Assembly (NCBI GenBank): GCA_049340005.1
Contig: JBMPIY010000001.1
DNA length: 64,000 nt
Source of the DNA: CAXBDP01 sp963974465
GTDB taxonomy: Bacteria; Bacteroidota; Bacteroidia; Cytophagales; Cyclobacteriaceae
Direction: 5' to 3' (one strand)
The translations under genes and the position numbers were made by a program. Position 1 is the stretch's first letter, and each line of letters starts with the position of its first letter. The notes under the pieces are model-generated. The model worked only from the letters and a program-made list of their open reading frames with translations. It had not been told where the DNA came from and did no database searches. Shown in pieces: positions 46,440-55,516 of this stretch.

Positions 46440-47513
46440 ATGAAATTTAATATTAGGGTAGAGTCAATTGTATTTAATTTCAAATTCGACGCAGGCACTT
46501 CCCGAGGAGTTCTAAAGCAGAAGCAATCCTGGTTTATATTAATATGGGATGTGAAAAACCCACAACAAATCGGCATTGGGGAATGTGGCCCATTGCCAGG
46601 TTTGAGTCCAGAATATGGTCAAGATATTGAGAAACTACTAGTTCAATATGGAAGTGGAATAGAAGATTTATCTATTGAAAGCATCAACGAACATATAGCT
46701 AATATTCCAGCACAATTTCCAGGAATCAAATTCGCAATCGAAACTGCACTTTTAGATTTAAAAGCGGGAGGGAAGCAAGTTCTTTTCATAAGTCCATTTA
46801 CAGAGCAAAAAGCTCCTATTAAAATTAATGGACTTGTCTGGATGGGAGAACAGAAATTTATGTGGTCTCAAATAGAAATGCTTGTTGATAAAGGATTTAA
46901 AAGCATCAAGATGAAAATTGGTGCGATGGATTTTGAGGCTGAGCTTGAGTTCATCGATAAGTTCAGACAGCAATACCCATCTAGCGAATATGAATTGAGA
47001 TTGGATGCAAATGGCGCTTTTGAGGCTGATGTGGCTTTAGAAAAACTGTATGCACTTTCCCAATTCGAAATTCATTCTATTGAGCAACCAATTAGGCAAG
47101 GCCAAATACACGAGATGGCTCATATTTGCGCAGAATCGCCAATTCCTATTGCCTTGGACGAAGAGTTAATTGGAAAATCAAGTCTAGAAGAAAAGCAAGG
47201 TTTAATTGAAAGAGTCAAACCTGAGTATTTGGTCTTGAAACCGACTTTGGTTGGCGGATTGAAATCTACCAAAGAATGGATTGAATTAGCTGAAAGTAAT
47301 AATATTAAATGGTGGCTCACGTCTATGCTAGAATCCAATATTGGCTTAAATGCAATAGCACAATTCGTAGCTACTCTCAACCCAAGCTTACCTCAAGGGT
47401 TGGGTACAGGCCAATTGTACCACAACAATATTCCATCACCTTTATATCTTGATGGTCCGTATATGAAATATGGAATGCATAGCGATTGGAAAATCCCTTT
47501 CAAATTTAGGTAA
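46440..47513 (+). CDS. menC: o-Succinylbenzoate synthase (enolase superfamily)
   Basis: Enzyme of menaquinone synthesis that dehydrates SHCHC to o-succinylbenzoate. The 357 residues show the enolase-superfamily site: Lys157 and Lys159 in IKMKIG, metal ligands Asp189 (LRLDANGAF), Glu215 (SIEQP) and Asp240 (ALDEEL), and Lys267 in LVLKPTLVGG. The KxK with DANGAF matches MenC better than dipeptide epimerases, but the two are close. No other men gene is in the window. It starts one base after the PepSY gene. Confidence 0.85.
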   Translation: MKFNIRVESIVFNFKFDAGTSRGVLKQKQSWFILIWDVKNPQQIGIGECGPLPGLSPEYGQDIEKLLVQYGSGIEDLSIESINEHIANIPAQFPGIKFAIETALLDLKAGGKQVLFISPFTEQKAPIKINGLVWMGEQKFMWSQIEMLVDKGFKSIKMKIGAMDFEAELEFIDKFRQQYPSSEYELRLDANGAFEADVALEKLYALSQFEIHSIEQPIRQGQIHEMAHICAESPIPIALDEELIGKSSLEEKQGLIERVKPEYLVLKPTLVGGLKSTKEWIELAESNNIKWWLTSMLESNIGLNAIAQFVATLNPSLPQGLGTGQLYHNNIPSPLYLDGPYMKYGMHSDWKIPFKFR

Positions 47514-47583
47514 AAGTATTCCCACCAAAATTGACTTTAATTATTGACTATATTGGCCTTGATTAAAGCTAAATCTATTTCCT

Positions 47584-48471
47584 ATGTTTTCAGAAGCTAT
47601 AGAGCAAGTCTCTAATTTTACTCGTGCTATTCATACAATTTCACGCAATTACCAAAGTCAACAAATCACACCAGGGGCCGGTACGTTGTTTTTTGTGAAT
47701 GAATTGGGCTATGCAGTTACCTGCAAGCATGTAGCTGAACTACTTATTCAAGCGAATAATATCAACAACCACTACGAAGGATTCAAAAAGGAGCGAGAGC
47801 TGATTCCCAAAGATGGCAAGTTCAAAAAGCAGCTAAGAGCCTTGGAAATAAAGTACGGCTATGATCCTAAGAAAACTGCTCAAATGAAAATCAATTTCGT
47901 GGGCTGTATAGATAAAATGTCAGGTTTTACATGGCATCTGCATCCTGAATACGATTTGGCAATTGTTATTTTCAATGGTTTTCAGCAATTAGGTTACGAT
48001 CAATTCGCAGTGTTTCCGAAAGACACAGAGAGTATCAAGCCTGGAAATTTTCTTTGTAGATTAGGCTATCCGTTTCCGGAGTTCAGCAATTTCCAATACA
48101 ATGATAGTAGCGATGATATCGAATGGACGCAAACTGGGAATCCTCAATCACCACGGTTTCCATTAGAAGGTATGGTTACCCGATTTTTGGTGGATAGGCA
48201 AGGCAATAAAAATGGAATTGAATTAAGTACGCCTGGTTTGCGCGGACAAAGTGGAGGGCCTTTATTTGATCGAGAAGGGCTAGTTTATGGAATGCAAAGT
48301 CAAACGAAACACCTTCATCTTGGTTTTGACATTGAGAATAAAAGCATCCTATCCAATGGTCAATTAAAGAAAGTAAGCGATTATTCATTTATCCATTTGG
48401 GCGAATGCGTTCATGCCGAAACGATCAAGGATTTTCTAAGAAAACATCAAGTGAAGTTTTACGAAAAGTAG
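47584..48471 (+). CDS. Trypsin-like serine protease without signal peptide
   Basis: A 295-residue protein with the trypsin-fold triad in order: His49 (VTCKHV), Asp124 (PEYDLAIVIF) and Ser223 (GLRGQSGGPLFD). The N-terminus (MFSEAIEQVSNFTRAIHTI) is soluble, so the protease is probably cytoplasmic, which is unusual for this fold outside HtrA-like and some defence proteins. There is no PDZ domain. Its substrate is unknown. Confidence 0.75.
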   Translation: MFSEAIEQVSNFTRAIHTISRNYQSQQITPGAGTLFFVNELGYAVTCKHVAELLIQANNINNHYEGFKKERELIPKDGKFKKQLRALEIKYGYDPKKTAQMKINFVGCIDKMSGFTWHLHPEYDLAIVIFNGFQQLGYDQFAVFPKDTESIKPGNFLCRLGYPFPEFSNFQYNDSSDDIEWTQTGNPQSPRFPLEGMVTRFLVDRQGNKNGIELSTPGLRGQSGGPLFDREGLVYGMQSQTKHLHLGFDIENKSILSNGQLKKVSDYSFIHLGECVHAETIKDFLRKHQVKFYEK

Positions 48472-48555
48472 CAAATTTGACTTGAAATTAAATTTGGAAT
48501 TACCTAAATAAATTACTGAAAACTAGCTTAATATTGCGACCTAATTTATAAAACC

Positions 48556-49314
48556 ATGGAATTATTCTTATTACCAGAAACCTGGATTGCCTTATTAACC
48601 CTTACCTTTTTAGAGGTGGTACTAGGAGTGGATAACATTATATTCATTTCCATTATTTCAAATAAGTTACCGCAAAATCAGCAAGCCAAAGCAAGAAATT
48701 TAGGATTGCTTTTCGCAATGGTTTTCCGTATTGCTTTGCTACTAGCCATTTCGTGGATTATCAAATTCACAGAGCCAATTATCTCAATTTATGGTTTTGA
48801 TTTAAGTGGTAAAGATTTAATCCTTGCGGGAGGTGGTTTGTTCTTGCTTTTCAAATCTACTATTGAGATTCACCACAAAATGGAAGGTGTGGCTGAAGAG
48901 GTAAAAGCCAATTCAGCCAAAAGTATTGGATCGGTTGTTTTTCAAATCATCCTACTAGATATGATTTTTTCATTTGATAGTATTCTGACGGCTGTTGGTT
49001 TGGTGCAAGAAGTGATCATTATGATTATCGCTGTTGTGATAGCTCTTATCATTATGATGGTATTTGCAGGAAAAATTAGCCGATTTATCAACAAACATCC
49101 AACCTTACAAGTGCTTGCACTTTCTTTCTTGATTTTGATTGGTTTTATGCTTTTGGTAGAAGGATTCCATGTGGAAGTGCCAAAAGGTTATATCTACTTT
49201 GCTGTTTTCTTCTCTTTAGCTGTGGAACTTGTGAATATGAGAATGAGAAGGAAGAAAGATAAGCCAGAAGATAAAGTTGAATTGATTCCTCGTATAAAAG
49301 AAGCAGAAGAGTAA
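48556..49314 (+). CDS. TerC-family integral membrane protein
   Basis: A 252-residue membrane protein with about seven helices, of the family linked to tellurite resistance and metal (manganese) export. The motif LEVVLGVDNIIFISIISNKLP (residues 18-38) and the second acidic motif LLDMIFSFDSILTAVGL (about 134-150) carry the conserved aspartates thought to bind metal. The C-terminus is charged and cytoplasmic. It ends in a hairpin shared with the converging sirtuin gene. Confidence 0.9.
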   Translation: MELFLLPETWIALLTLTFLEVVLGVDNIIFISIISNKLPQNQQAKARNLGLLFAMVFRIALLLAISWIIKFTEPIISIYGFDLSGKDLILAGGGLFLLFKSTIEIHHKMEGVAEEVKANSAKSIGSVVFQIILLDMIFSFDSILTAVGLVQEVIIMIIAVVIALIIMMVFAGKISRFINKHPTLQVLALSFLILIGFMLLVEGFHVEVPKGYIYFAVFFSLAVELVNMRMRRKKDKPEDKVELIPRIKEAEE

Positions 49315-49337
49315 GACAATTTCAAAAACGAATATTG

Positions 49338-49370
49338 AAAAGCGGGAGGGTAAATTATCCTCCCGCTTTT
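49338..49370. terminator. Hairpin terminator built from an inverted pair of GCGGGAGG octamers
   Basis: AAAAGCGGGAGG and CCTCCCGCTTTT form a twelve-base-pair perfect stem around a nine-base loop. It follows the TerC stop with T-rich sequence after it, and on the other strand the stem and loop include the last codons and the stop of the sirtuin gene. Confidence 0.85.
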
Positions 49371-50056
49371 AATTTTTGCTGCAATATGGGCATGCCAATT
49401 CCGGCCAATTCAGCAATTACCTCAAAGTTGTTTCTGCTTATTTCATGCGCCTTTGGATCCACCAAATATTTAGGAATTTCTGGTCTTGCAAAATCCAATA
49501 AACCTGCCGCAGGATATACTTGCAATGAAGTGCCAACAACCACAAAAATATCAGCTTTAGAAACCCATTCGGCTGCAGGTTCTATCATTGGAACCATTTC
49601 ACCAAACCACACAATATTAGGTCTTAGTTGAGATCCTTTTTCACAGGTTTCTCCCATATTTAGCTGCCAACCATCTATTGGATAAACTAATGATTCATCC
49701 ATGCTGCTTTTGGCTTCAAAAAGATTGCCATGCAAATGGATCACATTACTTGATCCAGCTTTCTCGTGAAGATTATCTACATTTTGGGTGATTACCACAA
49801 CCTCAAAATATTCTTCTAATTCAGCAATAGAGAAGTGCCCTGGATTGGGCAGTACTTCCAATGCCTTTTTCCTGCGCCAATTGTAGAAATCTAACACTTT
49901 TGCGGGATCCTTGTGAAATGCTTCTGGAGTAGCCACCTCATATATGGAATGGCCTTCCCATAATCCTCCCGCATCTCTAAAAGTAGGAATTCCGCTTTCG
50001 GCACTTATTCCTGCACCTGAAAGTACAACTAGTAACTTTTTAGATATATGCCCCAT
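49355..50056 (-). CDS. NAD-dependent protein deacylase, sirtuin class III
   Basis: NAD+-dependent lysine deacylase. The 233 residues show GAGISAESGIPTFRDAGGLW (13-33), QNVDNLH (91-97), the catalytic His109 in HLHG and GTSLQVYPAA near the end. Tyr58 and Arg61 (FYNWRR) are the pair that favours succinyl and malonyl substrates in SIRT5 and CobB. The zinc-binding Cys-x2-Cys pairs are missing: only one cysteine (GETCEKGSQLRP) lies in that region, which seems usual in this branch. The start lies 17 bases inside the upstream ankyrin gene. Confidence 0.9.
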   Translation of the reverse strand: MGHISKKLLVVLSGAGISAESGIPTFRDAGGLWEGHSIYEVATPEAFHKDPAKVLDFYNWRRKKALEVLPNPGHFSIAELEEYFEVVVITQNVDNLHEKAGSSNVIHLHGNLFEAKSSMDESLVYPIDGWQLNMGETCEKGSQLRPNIVWFGEMVPMIEPAAEWVSKADIFVVVGTSLQVYPAAGLLDFARPEIPKYLVDPKAHEISRNNFEVIAELAGIGMPILQQKLKAGG

Positions 50057-50717
50057 AAAGCCTAAGGATCAAGGAGCATTCATTCTGTTCATTGTCCATT
50101 GCAAACCTTAGCGGTGTAATTCCCTCGTCAGTTTTTACATTTATATCTGCATGAAAGTGGAGAAGCAATTTGAGCATAGCCAAATTACCATGTGAAGCTG
50201 CACTATGAATGGCTCTAAACCCACCATGTTGGGCGGCATTTATATCAGCTCCGTTTGAAAGAAGCAGTCGAATAATCTCTAAATTAGCTGATGCCGTTGC
50301 TGCATGGATTGGAAATATTTTGCTGGCATTATTGGCCGCCAAATTCACATCAGCTCCTCTATCTACTAATTCGTTGGCAATTTCTTTATGGCCAAAGAAA
50401 CATGCTAAACTCAATGCACAAAACCCATCCTTTGCCAATTCATTTATCAAATCTGGCTGTTTGTCCAGTATGGTTATTAACTCTTTTAATTGACCACTTG
50501 CTGCAGCTTCAAATAGACTCCATTTCTTCTTTTTTGATGCTACAATCTTTGCAAGATTAATTTGCTGCTGATAAAGCAATTGCATTAGCAAACTTTCACC
50601 ATTTGCACCAATTTTATCAATTATGTCTGGCTCAGATTTTAATAGGCTAGCCAGCTCATCTTCATTTTGTATATTTTGTAACTGCATGAGTTCATTTATT
50701 TGAATTTCAATATACAT
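50040..50717 (-). CDS. Ankyrin-repeat protein
   Basis: A 225-residue protein from the ATG at 50717 (MYIEIQINELMQLQ); a start at 50687 is also possible, while an in-frame ATG at 50804 would lie within a terminator hairpin. Residues from about 60 onward form five to six ankyrin repeats (DGFCALSLACFFGHKEIANELVDRGADVNLAANN, SKIFPIHAATASANLEIIRLLLSNGADINAAQHG, FRAIHSAASHGNLAMLKLLLHFHADINVKTDEG). No signal or membrane segment. Its 3' end overlaps the sirtuin gene by 17 bases, so both are co-translated and might interact. Confidence 0.82.
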   Translation of the reverse strand: MYIEIQINELMQLQNIQNEDELASLLKSEPDIIDKIGANGESLLMQLLYQQQINLAKIVASKKKKWSLFEAAASGQLKELITILDKQPDLINELAKDGFCALSLACFFGHKEIANELVDRGADVNLAANNASKIFPIHAATASANLEIIRLLLSNGADINAAQHGGFRAIHSAASHGNLAMLKLLLHFHADINVKTDEGITPLRFAMDNEQNECSLILRLYGAYI

Positions 50718-50780
50718 ATCCAAAGCATAATAAAGGAGGATATGCATTGAAATATCTGTCGTTGTTAATTTTGTATGGAC

Positions 50781-50811
50781 AAAAAAAAGCCGACACAAAT
50801 GCATCGGCTTT
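50781..50811 (-). terminator. Terminator of the amidohydrolase operon
   Basis: On the minus strand AAAGCCGA pairs with TCGGCTTT around a ten-base loop and is followed by a run of eight T. It lies 20 bases past the stop of the last amidohydrolase gene. Confidence 0.85.
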
Positions 50812-50831
50812 CAAATTAATTTTAATTGATC

Positions 50832-52136
50832 TTATTTCTGAACACCTGGATTTCTTTCCAAAAACTCATTGTACAAACGAGTATGGCGACTAATCATTGG
50901 GATGTTATATCCATCGATAAATACATGAGAGATATGGGAGTTTGTCTCGAAAGGATCGCCATCAATGATAAACAATGTAGCAGATTTACCTTCTTCGATT
51001 GAGCCAAGCTTATCGCTTACACCAAATATCTCAGCAGGGTTGATTGTTACCGCTTTTAAAGCATCTTCTTTTGTCATGCCATAAGCTACAGCAAAACCTG
51101 CATTGTAAGGCAAGTTTCTTACATTCTCAGTGTCCATCGTACGGATAGCTACTTTTACACCTGCATTAGACATAACGCCTGCATTTGCATACGCTCTATC
51201 GTAACGGTCGGACTGGCGAGACGGCATGCCAATTACAGGACCAGTAATAACTGGAATCCCAGATTCAGCAATTTTATCAGCAACTCTCCAACCTTCAGAA
51301 ACACCCGAAAGAATTGGCTTAGCAATTTTTTGGTCTTTCACCCATTCGATTGCCGCTTCAATGTCAGCCGCACCATTTACCTCAATGATTAATGCAACTT
51401 CACCAGCAACCACTTCAGCAAGAGCTTTCATTTCTGGATAGAACCTTGCAGTGCCAGCTTCTTCATTCACTCTGTAAAGAGCTGCTCTCTCAAACATTTC
51501 ATTGATTTCCTTTTGAGCTTTTTCAGCATCCTTTTTCACGTCAGCATCACTTCTTCTATCGCGGAAGCCACGACGAGATGCAGATGGGAAATTCATTAAC
51601 ACACCACTAAAACCTGTGTGCATCTGGTTAGGCGTATAGCCCACTAGATTGATCAAAGCAGCTGTACCAGGAATAAGCCCACCAGCAGGCATAGTTAGTA
51701 CTGTAGTTACGCCAGAAACTCTCGTTACCGGAATGGCTACTGAATTAGGATTCACCGCCGTTAAAGCTTTTACATGCGGTTTCACATTACCTATTTCCTG
51801 ATGGTCTTGAGTTTCAGGTACTGAATTTACTTCTATAATACCTAAGCGAGTACCACCGTCGATCATACCTGGGTAAATTAATTTACCCGTACAATCAATC
51901 ACTTCGGCACCTGCAGGCACTGTAATGTTTGCTCCTAAGTTCTGAATAACACCATCGTTGATAATAACTGTACCGTTCTGGATTACACCATTAGTTACCG
52001 TATGAATGGTAGCATTTGTCAGTGCAAATAAACCTTTATAAGGTTTCAATGAGCCATCGTCAATATCTTGTCCCAACAAAGAAAGCGGGAGGAAAGAGAT
52101 GGCAATTATTAATAGTTGAATAAATCTTGTTTTCAT
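50832..52136 (-). CDS. Secreted amidohydrolase-family protein, metal ligands lost
   Basis: A 434-residue protein with a signal peptide (MKTRFIQLLIIAISFLPLSLLGQ). The overall fold is an imidazolonepropionase-like amidohydrolase (IDCTGKLIYPGMIDGGTRLGIIEV, AVTINPAEIFGVSDKLGSIEEGKSATLFIIDGDPFE). The N-terminal HxH is replaced by GGT, and the usual His and Asp ligands in the later strands are also replaced (EVNGAADI, SGVSEGW, IRTMDTEN). It is probably not a metal hydrolase. It is third and last in an operon of three paralogues, 14 bases after the second. Confidence 0.85.
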   Translation of the reverse strand: MKTRFIQLLIIAISFLPLSLLGQDIDDGSLKPYKGLFALTNATIHTVTNGVIQNGTVIINDGVIQNLGANITVPAGAEVIDCTGKLIYPGMIDGGTRLGIIEVNSVPETQDHQEIGNVKPHVKALTAVNPNSVAIPVTRVSGVTTVLTMPAGGLIPGTAALINLVGYTPNQMHTGFSGVLMNFPSASRRGFRDRRSDADVKKDAEKAQKEINEMFERAALYRVNEEAGTARFYPEMKALAEVVAGEVALIIEVNGAADIEAAIEWVKDQKIAKPILSGVSEGWRVADKIAESGIPVITGPVIGMPSRQSDRYDRAYANAGVMSNAGVKVAIRTMDTENVRNLPYNAGFAVAYGMTKEDALKAVTINPAEIFGVSDKLGSIEEGKSATLFIIDGDPFETNSHISHVFIDGYNIPMISRHTRLYNEFLERNPGVQK

Positions 52137-52150
52137 AGTTTTCCTCCTTC

Positions 52151-53548
52151 TTAACGTTGGCCATTAAATAAATTTAAACCAAACTGAAGAAACTCTTCAG
52201 TTCCAACCATGCAACTGTGCTCGATACCTTCTGCGTGTACATGCAAAGCTTCTACAGTTTCCTCAGGATTAACCGTCAATCGCATATCAGCAGGATCATT
52301 TTTCAAATCGAAATATACTGTACCATCTACTAAAGTGTATTGTGGTACTGCATAGATTGAAAGTGGATGATTATTGAAAATTGCGATATCTGCATCCTTT
52401 CCAACTTCGATAGAACCAACTCTATCTTCAATACCTAATTGAATGGCAGGATTAATTGTGATAAGCTTTAATGCTTCTTCATCTGAAAGCATACCGTATT
52501 TCTGAGTTTTACCAGCTTGGTGGTACAAGTGACGAATAAAATCACCAGAATCACTATTGATTGAAGTGATTACACCATTACGTGTAAGGATTGCTGCATT
52601 GTAAGCTGTAGAGTAATATACCTCAAACTTATATGCCCACCAATCAGCAAATACTGAAGCCATGGCACCAAAATCAGCAATTTCTGGAGCTACTTTAAAG
52701 CCCTCATTTGTATGCTGATAAACAAGCTTCTTAATACCGAAGTCTTTGAATACTTCCATCAACATCAAAATCTCATCAGCTCTGTAGCTATGGCAATGAA
52801 CGATGATTTTACCTTCAAGAATCTCTTTTAAAGTCTCTAAACGCAAGTTGTACTCAGGAGCCATTGCTCTCGTACTGTTTGATGCCTTTAGTTGGTTGTA
52901 TGTATCCCAGGCTTCTTTGTATTCAAGAGCTTCAGAAAAACCATTACGAATTACTGTTTCCACGCCCATTCTACTTCTTGGTTGGATTCCATTTCCACGA
53001 CCATGAACTCTAGTTGGGTTTTCGCCAAGAGCAAACTTGATAGTACGAGCAGAACCTTCGAATTTGATATCTTCAGGATCCATTAGACCATAGCGATGTT
53101 TAATCGTTTGGTTTTGTCCACCAATTGCATTTGCAGAACCGTGCATTGCATGCGAGGATGTAACTCCTCCCGCCAATGCGCGATATATTGAAATATCCAT
53201 TGGGTTGATCGCGTCGCCTGTATAAACTTCAGCGGTGATTGGACTAGTAGCCTCATTAATTGCGTCTAGTGCAATATGCGAGTGAGCATCAATAATTCCT
53301 GGCATCACAAATTGGCCAGTTGCATCAATTACTTTTATGCCGGATGGTGCACTAATATTTTGACCGATTTGGGCAATTTTTCCTCCTCGAACCAAAACAT
53401 CCGTATTTTCCTTTACACCATCAGTAATGGTGAGTACGGTTCCATTTTTTATAAGCACATCGCCTTTTGGAACTTGAGCCATTACAGTTCCAAGTGCCAA
53501 CAAAAAGGCGAAGCTATATGATAATATTTTCTTCATGTTGCTTTTCAT
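52151..53548 (-). CDS. Secreted amidohydrolase, metal site intact
   Basis: A 465-residue exported enzyme (signal MKKILSYSFAFLLALGTVMAQ; the ATG at 53536 is an alternative start). The amidohydrolase metal motifs are all present: HSH in MPGIIDAHSHIALD, HCHSYRADE, the YQHTNEG histidine and the catalytic Asp in NSDSGDFIRH. It probably hydrolyses a cyclic amide or peptide-like substrate in the periplasm; the substrate is not known. It is the middle gene of the three-paralogue operon, one base after the first gene and 14 bases before the third. Confidence 0.9.
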   Translation of the reverse strand: MKSNMKKILSYSFAFLLALGTVMAQVPKGDVLIKNGTVLTITDGVKENTDVLVRGGKIAQIGQNISAPSGIKVIDATGQFVMPGIIDAHSHIALDAINEATSPITAEVYTGDAINPMDISIYRALAGGVTSSHAMHGSANAIGGQNQTIKHRYGLMDPEDIKFEGSARTIKFALGENPTRVHGRGNGIQPRSRMGVETVIRNGFSEALEYKEAWDTYNQLKASNSTRAMAPEYNLRLETLKEILEGKIIVHCHSYRADEILMLMEVFKDFGIKKLVYQHTNEGFKVAPEIADFGAMASVFADWWAYKFEVYYSTAYNAAILTRNGVITSINSDSGDFIRHLYHQAGKTQKYGMLSDEEALKLITINPAIQLGIEDRVGSIEVGKDADIAIFNNHPLSIYAVPQYTLVDGTVYFDLKNDPADMRLTVNPEETVEALHVHAEGIEHSCMVGTEEFLQFGLNLFNGQR

Positions 53549-53549
53549 T

Positions 53550-55223
53550 TTATTTTGAGTTGCCTGGATTTTTTACAGCTGTTAATCCAAATGAACCAAA
53601 TTGGCCTGTGTCCATCATTCCTTTGAATTCATTACCTGTAACTGTTCCGCTAATTGTTAATCCGATGGTTTGTCCGCCCATGTTCATTGATATATCGAAT
53701 GACAAGTTTGGTCCATCTACTTCAATATTGGATAATGGGAGAGGATCTGGACCTGCCATTGGCATAGTCATCGTGCCTTCGTAAGACCCGTTGTTGTTAG
53801 TGAAATTTAGTTCACCTTCTGATGAGCCCATTGGAGTTTCAGTTTTGTAATTCCATCTTCCATCAATTTCAGCAGCAGGGCCACCACCATTTGCTTTTGC
53901 AGGGCGAGCTTCATATTCGTACATGATACCATCTACAAATACATATCTTACTTCAGAGTCTTTGCTGAAATAATTTCCAGTAGAAATTACCAAGTTGGCA
54001 ATCTTACCTTGATCTATAGATCCAATTCTATTGGATAAACCAAGCATTTCTGCTGGTGTAGTTGTCAATGCTGTTAAAGCAGCTGTCTCGGACAGACCAT
54101 TTTCAGTCATTATACGAAGGTTCTTTTTCAAGTTTGAAGCATTACCTGAAAGGCTTGAGAAGCCAAACTTGATTCCAGCTTTTTCATATTCCGCTGCTTG
54201 AGAAACATACTTGCTGTAGAATTCAGCTCTTCTTTCCTCCCGCGCTTTAGCTTCGTCTTTAGCATCTTTAGAAGCTTCTTTTTCTTCTGGCAAGTCCATT
54301 GATAAAAGCACCTTAGCATTGCTTGCTTTGATATCATTTATCAATCCCCAACCATCTTTCATGTTTGCAATTACCAAATCAAAACCAAACTCATCTTTCA
54401 ATGACAAAGCACGACGAACATCTAATTGATCGGCTGCATGAAAAGTAATTGGGTATTGCTTGTTGATAACTGGATAAAATGCTTCAAGCGTACGATTTTT
54501 AGTAGGTCTGTTTATTCCAGTTGAATTTGAAGCATACACACTCTCATTTTGCATTTGATTCTCTGCATTTGTGTAAAGCTCCCTCCATTTTGCCATTACT
54601 GCTATCACAGTGCCAGGATACACACCTTGGCCACCTTGAAACTGAGCAAATAATGCGGAGTTGTTCTTAAGTACCAGTTGGTCAGAAGTGGCTTTGTCAG
54701 CATACAATATCACTGCATTTGAGCCAGGAAGCATTCGACCTTGTGGAGCAACTTGCGCTACAGTGAATCCTGCTTTACGCATATCCTCCATTGCTTTGGC
54801 TCCTAAGTCAATATTATCCAAAACAGTATTTTCAGGTGTAATGCCTGCAATATTGTTTGGTGGATTATTTGGCTTTAGATCTCTTGGTCTTTCTGGGTTT
54901 TCATAGCTTTTTACACCATTGTGTGTAAGGCCATCTATAAAGCCTGGATACACAAACATATCACTACCGTCGATCTCGAATGTGCCGGCTGGTACCGTTA
55001 CATTTTTGCCAACAGCGGTAATCAATCCGTCTTTGATCAAAACGGTGCCGCCTTCGATCACTTTTCCCGGTGCCTGAACAATTGTGGCATTTTTTACTGC
55101 ATAAGTACGAGTAGCTGGCGCTTTAGCGTCGCTATCACTTTGGGCTTGCAGTAAAACCGGAAAACTAAATAACAACCCCACGGCGAGGATTGCCTTAGTT
55201 AACAGTTTTAGTCTCATCTTCAT
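53550..55223 (-). CDS. Secreted amidohydrolase-family protein with C-terminal beta domain, metal site degenerate
   Basis: A 557-residue exported protein (signal MKMRLKLLTKAILAVGLLFSFPVLLQAQ). Residues 40 to about 430 are amidohydrolase-like (VYPGFIDGLTHNGVKSYENP, TALTTTPAEMLGLSNRIGSIDQGKIANLVIS). The first metal motif reads GLTH where HxH is expected; one His is kept in TFHAADQLD, but the later ligands are missing (ANMKDGW). The last 110 residues add a beta-rich domain (GRWNYKTETPMGSSEGELNFTNNNGSYEGTM) absent from its two paralogues. First gene of the operon. Confidence 0.85.
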   Translation of the reverse strand: MKMRLKLLTKAILAVGLLFSFPVLLQAQSDSDAKAPATRTYAVKNATIVQAPGKVIEGGTVLIKDGLITAVGKNVTVPAGTFEIDGSDMFVYPGFIDGLTHNGVKSYENPERPRDLKPNNPPNNIAGITPENTVLDNIDLGAKAMEDMRKAGFTVAQVAPQGRMLPGSNAVILYADKATSDQLVLKNNSALFAQFQGGQGVYPGTVIAVMAKWRELYTNAENQMQNESVYASNSTGINRPTKNRTLEAFYPVINKQYPITFHAADQLDVRRALSLKDEFGFDLVIANMKDGWGLINDIKASNAKVLLSMDLPEEKEASKDAKDEAKAREERRAEFYSKYVSQAAEYEKAGIKFGFSSLSGNASNLKKNLRIMTENGLSETAALTALTTTPAEMLGLSNRIGSIDQGKIANLVISTGNYFSKDSEVRYVFVDGIMYEYEARPAKANGGGPAAEIDGRWNYKTETPMGSSEGELNFTNNNGSYEGTMTMPMAGPDPLPLSNIEVDGPNLSFDISMNMGGQTIGLTISGTVTGNEFKGMMDTGQFGSFGLTAVKNPGNSK

Positions 55224-55516
55224 ATTTGTGGTTTATATTGAATAACAACTTACAATCTAAGGCCATCATTGACCTAAATCAAAGCTTGTTATTTATATGG
55301 TTAAAATGGTAATCTAACTGCCTTATTCGGGGAGGAAAGGAAAAGGAATATTTTTTCCAGCGGCTTAAACTTATCTGACTTTTGTCTGTCATATCAGCCG
55401 AAGCAAAATGCAACAAACTCAATTAAATATTTTTAGGAACAGCAAGTATATTTGGATGGCATTTTGCAATAGACTGAATTGAAAAAATCGCACTTAAATT
55501 AACTATAAAGCATAAA

